Assembly (NCBI RefSeq): GCF_000834055.1
Contig: NZ_JXSQ01000030.1
Span: forward strand, 1-33,360
Direction of reading: 5' to 3'
DNA from: Leucobacter komagatae
GTDB taxonomy: Bacteria > Actinomycetota > Actinomycetes > Actinomycetales > Microbacteriaceae
Length of the DNA: 33,360 bases
Made by a program: the position numbers and the translations under genes. Of the stretch, positions 30,955 through 33,360 are shown in pieces (position 1 is the first letter of the stretch; each line of letters opens with the position of its first letter). The notes beneath the pieces were generated by a model. The model was not told the DNA's origin and did no database searches. It was given only the letters and a program-made list of their open reading frames with translations.

Positions 30955-32481
30955 TCACCGGCCCATCACAATTAGTTTCCGTTGCCCACCCTCAGGTGAC
31001 TTCCCGGACCGTCGGTGCAGGCCAGCGAATGCCAGCGTCGCTGCAACCAACGGAGAAATATCTGCCGACGAAGACGCCGCCCATTTCCAGAGCGTCGACT
31101 CCCCGTCCTTACGGCCAGCACCTGCCACCGCGTCATTGAGTTCCTGCTGCGAAGTGTGCGCGATCTTGAGCTGCGAGATCGCATCAAACAGAGCGCCGCA
31201 GGCGCGCATGTACTCCCGGTACTTGACCGGCCACACGCGGATCCGCAAACGACGAAGCTCACCCAAGAGCGTGCCCGTCGCCGCGAGCTCATCAATGACA
31301 ATCGCAACCGGGCTGTATTGCGCCTTCAGCTCAGCGAGCCGCTCAGCCACCCAGTCAGTGCCAACACGGCGGTCAATGAGCACGACCGACGTACGCCCGT
31401 CCGGGAGCTCGCCAGCCATGACGATCGACGCAGAGTCACGCGACCGCGGAATGTCCACGGCGAACGCCACCCGTCCGAGCTCGCGCGTCTCCGTCTCAAT
31501 GGTGAGTGCGTCGCCAGCAGAATCAGCCCATGCCGCGCTCGGGATGACACCGCCGCCGCCGAGCTTCGCCCAGATGCCGAGCCGCTCGCGATCGAACTCC
31601 TCGGGCCCCATCGTCTCCAACTCCGTGTTCATTACGAACTCTGGGTCAAGACGAATGTTGTAGCCGGGGTTCGCTCGGCGGTGCACCTCAGGGTCCGCAC
31701 GGTACTCTGCGGGCGAAGGCCACTGAGCCCGTTCGTCGGTAGGGAGCTCATCCCAAGCGGGCACTGACCATTCCACATAGATGAGACGGCCAGACTTTCC
31801 CGAAACAGCACGATCCCGAATATCGGCCTGCACATCTGAGTCGACCTCGCCGGCAGACGAGAAGTACATCATCTGCGGATTCCCCGTCAGTGACAGCGCA
31901 GACATCGTGGGCATCAGAGAGGCCAACATGCGCTGCTTGAGCTTCGTCGCCTCGTCCAGATAGAGCGTGGGAGCTGTGAACCCTCGCCCAGACGAGTTCG
32001 AGCGGGCCATGAACTTCAGCCGGCAACCGTTCTTCGTCTCGATCGCCTCTTCGCCATCAGCGGTTCGGACACGGGATACGAGGCGGTCCAGGTCGGGAGC
32101 GGACTCAACCAGCTGCCGAATGCGCAGGAACATTTCTTGCGCAGTTTTGAACTCATGCGCAGTGTAGATCTGCAGTGACTCTTCCCACACGAAGAGGCCA
32201 GCCAGCTGGCGGGCCTCGATAATGGTGCCTTTGCCCTGCTGTCGGTTCGCCGCAATGAAAGCCTCGAACCCGGCCCATCGACCATCGGCGCGTGCGAGCG
32301 TCAACGCCTCCGCACCGATCTGCTGCCAAGGATCTAGGTACAGGCCACTCAGTTCAGCAACGCCGATCATGTCGTCGGCCCGATCCGCGGACTGCTGCGG
32401 GTCGAAATCTGAAGGCAAAAGCTTAAGTCGAGGCTCCTGCTCTCCTACGAGCTTCTCGGCGCTCAGCAAGCTGGTCTGCAA
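30955..32481 (-). CDS. Phage terminase large subunit
   Basis: A 508-residue packaging motor. The N-terminal ATPase has a Walker A-like NRQQGKGT (79-86), where PRQNGK is the common form, and Walker B TLYLDEA (172-178) with its catalytic glutamate. The C-terminal RNase H-like nuclease supplies acids in FAVDIPRSRD and VIDELAATG. It starts at TTG 32481 with GGAGG 6 bases upstream and overlaps the small subunit by 59 bases. Full length is close to the family norm, so it may still be intact although the portal is not. Confidence 0.9.
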   Translation of the reverse strand: MQTSLLSAEKLVGEQEPRLKLLPSDFDPQQSADRADDMIGVAELSGLYLDPWQQIGAEALTLARADGRWAGFEAFIAANRQQGKGTIIEARQLAGLFVWEESLQIYTAHEFKTAQEMFLRIRQLVESAPDLDRLVSRVRTADGEEAIETKNGCRLKFMARSNSSGRGFTAPTLYLDEATKLKQRMLASLMPTMSALSLTGNPQMMYFSSAGEVDSDVQADIRDRAVSGKSGRLIYVEWSVPAWDELPTDERAQWPSPAEYRADPEVHRRANPGYNIRLDPEFVMNTELETMGPEEFDRERLGIWAKLGGGGVIPSAAWADSAGDALTIETETRELGRVAFAVDIPRSRDSASIVMAGELPDGRTSVVLIDRRVGTDWVAERLAELKAQYSPVAIVIDELAATGTLLGELRRLRIRVWPVKYREYMRACGALFDAISQLKIAHTSQQELNDAVAGAGRKDGESTLWKWAASSSADISPLVAATLAFAGLHRRSGKSPEGGQRKLIVMGR

Positions 32482-32833
32482 TGGAGACCTCCTTACCAGC
32501 GCCGCCGAGTTCAGCGATCAACGCAACGAGTTCTTGACGCCGCTTCGACAAGGCGGATACCTCACGAGGGACCGCATCTTCAAGAGCTGCCTTGACCAGG
32601 CGCAAGTTCGCCTTCGCGTCTTCGAGGGGATCAAATTCATTCGCCCCCACATCAGAGGCGCGTTCACTCTCTGGGAGCACAGCGCTCAGCTTGCGCACGT
32701 CGCGATCACCGTCGAGCTTCGCCATCTTCTCGGAGGCGACTGCGGCTTTGCACTCCGCGCACGCGGGCTCACCCTTACGCAGGTGACGCCGATAGGCTGC
32801 CGGGGTTCCGCAGGGCTTTAAATCGCGAACCAC
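32423..32833 (-). CDS. Probable phage terminase small subunit
   Basis: A 136-residue protein directly ahead of the large terminase. It opens with VRDLKPCGTPAAYRRHLRKGE and a C-x-x-C pattern (ACAEC), typical of short actinophage proteins at this site, and continues as a long helix (LRLVKAALEDAV, ALSKRRQELVALIAELG) with a basic end (ERREARRRAG). Terminase small subunits bind the cos or pac site and feed DNA to the large subunit. The call rests mainly on position and on the helical form. GTG start; no strong ribosome site. Confidence 0.6.
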   Translation of the reverse strand: MVRDLKPCGTPAAYRRHLRKGEPACAECKAAVASEKMAKLDGDRDVRKLSAVLPESERASDVGANEFDPLEDAKANLRLVKAALEDAVPREVSALSKRRQELVALIAELGGAGKEVSIADQLAERREARRRAGAST

Positions 32834-32920
32834 GCCGGACCTCCCGTCACATCCCCGTTGCGGGTGTCAAACCAATGTCAGACGCACACGCATGTCACTA
32901 TGCCGCGGGTCTGGCAAGAG

Positions 32921-32950
32921 GCCCCGGGGGGAGGGGGTGCCCCCTGGGGT
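32921..32950. other. Candidate cos region
   Basis: A run of nested G and C blocks (CCCCGGGGGGAGGGGGTGCC, then CCCTGGGG) lies between the HNH nuclease and the small terminase genes. In cos phages with HNH-TerS-TerL order the cohesive-end site is often here and GC-rich. No cleavage site can be placed by eye. Confidence 0.35.
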
Positions 32951-32978
32951 GGTGGGTGGATGGTGGGCGGGTGTTGGT

Positions 32979-33245
32979 TCACCATTTGAGGGCGGTTTGT
33001 GGCCTGTCGGTGATGGTGGTGACGCGGTTTGATCGGCTGCTGTTGCAGGATCGGTGTGCTGCACGGATTTCGCCGTAGAGGTGTCCGCCTTTGGAGCGTG
33101 GTTGTATGTGATCGGCTGTGAATGCCATCTTGTCGCGCCATGGAAGTGTGTAGTCGATGGGTTTGCGGCAGAGCCAGCAGTCGTTGCGTTGGGCTTTGAA
33201 TGCGGCTGTGCGTTTGCGGTAGGTGCGGTCGTCGAGTCCTGGCAT
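32979..33245 (-). CDS. Phage HNH endonuclease
   Basis: An 88-residue single-domain HNH nuclease. It has a zinc pair CWLC near residue 23, the ADHIQPRSKGG motif with the catalytic histidine, and the closing IRAAHRSCNSSR with the last H and the C..C..N elements. ATG 33245 is preceded by AAAGGAG at 6-12 bases. HNH proteins next to the terminase of HK97-like phages help cut cos DNA during packaging. Confidence 0.88.
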   Translation of the reverse strand: MPGLDDRTYRKRTAAFKAQRNDCWLCRKPIDYTLPWRDKMAFTADHIQPRSKGGHLYGEIRAAHRSCNSSRSNRVTTITDRPQTALKW

Positions 33246-33360
33246 TGGGCACTCCTTTGTGTCCGGTGCTGGGCTGCTTGTTGTGGGGGGTGAGGTTTGT
33301 GGTGGCTGGGCTGGTGTGGGTCCCTGGGTGGGATGGGCTTGGTGTTGGGTGCCGGGTAGC

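Larger units (their letters stand above)
30281..33360 (-). mobile_element. Prophage remnant, one end (continues past right edge)
   Basis: From the att fragment rightward all genes are phage-type and on the minus strand: truncated portal, large terminase, small terminase, HNH nuclease. The order HNH-TerS-TerL-portal is that of HK97-like cos phages. Capsid, tail and lysis genes, which should lie between portal and att, are missing; only about 230 bases separate them. Integrase and early genes, if kept, are to the right of the window. Confidence 0.8.

Noticed and set aside
32878..33252. 124-codon minus-strand frame overlapping the HNH gene
   Set aside because: It is a frame-shifted shadow of the HNH nuclease, very rich in H, P, Q and T; the HNH frame has the zinc and catalytic residues and the ribosome site.
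1..33360. CRISPR arrays, insertion sequences, rRNA genes
   Set aside because: No regularly spaced repeats, transposase frames with terminal repeats, or rRNA sequence were seen. The only rRNA-like piece is the short boxA-like element before ssrA.

Overview
The window is high-GC, densely coded chromosomal DNA from an actinobacterium. The prfB-ftsE-ftsX-smpB order, an ssrA tag ending in DFALAA, the FKBP type and the many GTG starts fit Microbacteriaceae. A Leucobacter-like genus is my best guess, but this rests on recognition and no search was run.

Layout, left to right. Positions 1-14000 hold metabolic and transport genes: the 3' end of an MFS transporter, aspartate ammonia-lyase, a fumarylacetoacetate-hydrolase family enzyme, an FKBP isomerase, a purine permease, an inositol-phosphatase family enzyme, an ammonium channel with a GlnR-like operator, rpsO, a coupled SRPBCC/DUF4166/DUF4166 operon, and an amine-catabolism locus (Lrp regulator plus class III aminotransferase, divergent from an APC permease with a structured leader). 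Positions 14047-16174 carry the divergent yczE/yczR pair. Positions 16225-22837 are a translation and division core: prfB, ftsE, ftsX, smpB, a GlxA-like regulator, gap and tmRNA. SmpB and its RNA partner therefore lie about 2.4 kb apart.

Positions 23006-26983 form a magnesium module: promoter, M-box riboswitch, a strongly initiated 23-residue leader ORF, the MgtA-type ATPase, a 19-bp hairpin and an MgtC-family protein. DUF3054 and a HisN-like phosphatase follow on the minus strand.

Positions 28278-33360 are accessory and eroded. An IclR-type regulator has lost its DNA-binding domain and most of its ligand domain. Next to it is an AT-richer cassette of unrecognised small genes (28647-29941) whose first frame is split by an in-frame TAG. 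After that comes a 3' fragment of a tRNA-Lys gene with its terminator. This is best read as one attachment end of a prophage that continues past the right edge. The prophage part seen here is HNH, small terminase, large terminase and the first third of a portal gene, all on the minus strand. The portal breaks off into an unrelated reading frame about 230 bp before the att fragment, so the late genes appear to be deleted.

The strongest candidates for new biology are three RNA leaders: the APC permease leader (12365-12607), the M-box plus leader ORF of mgtA, and a rRNA-type boxA before ssrA. The small cassette at 28647-29941 is the main unexplained protein-coding region.
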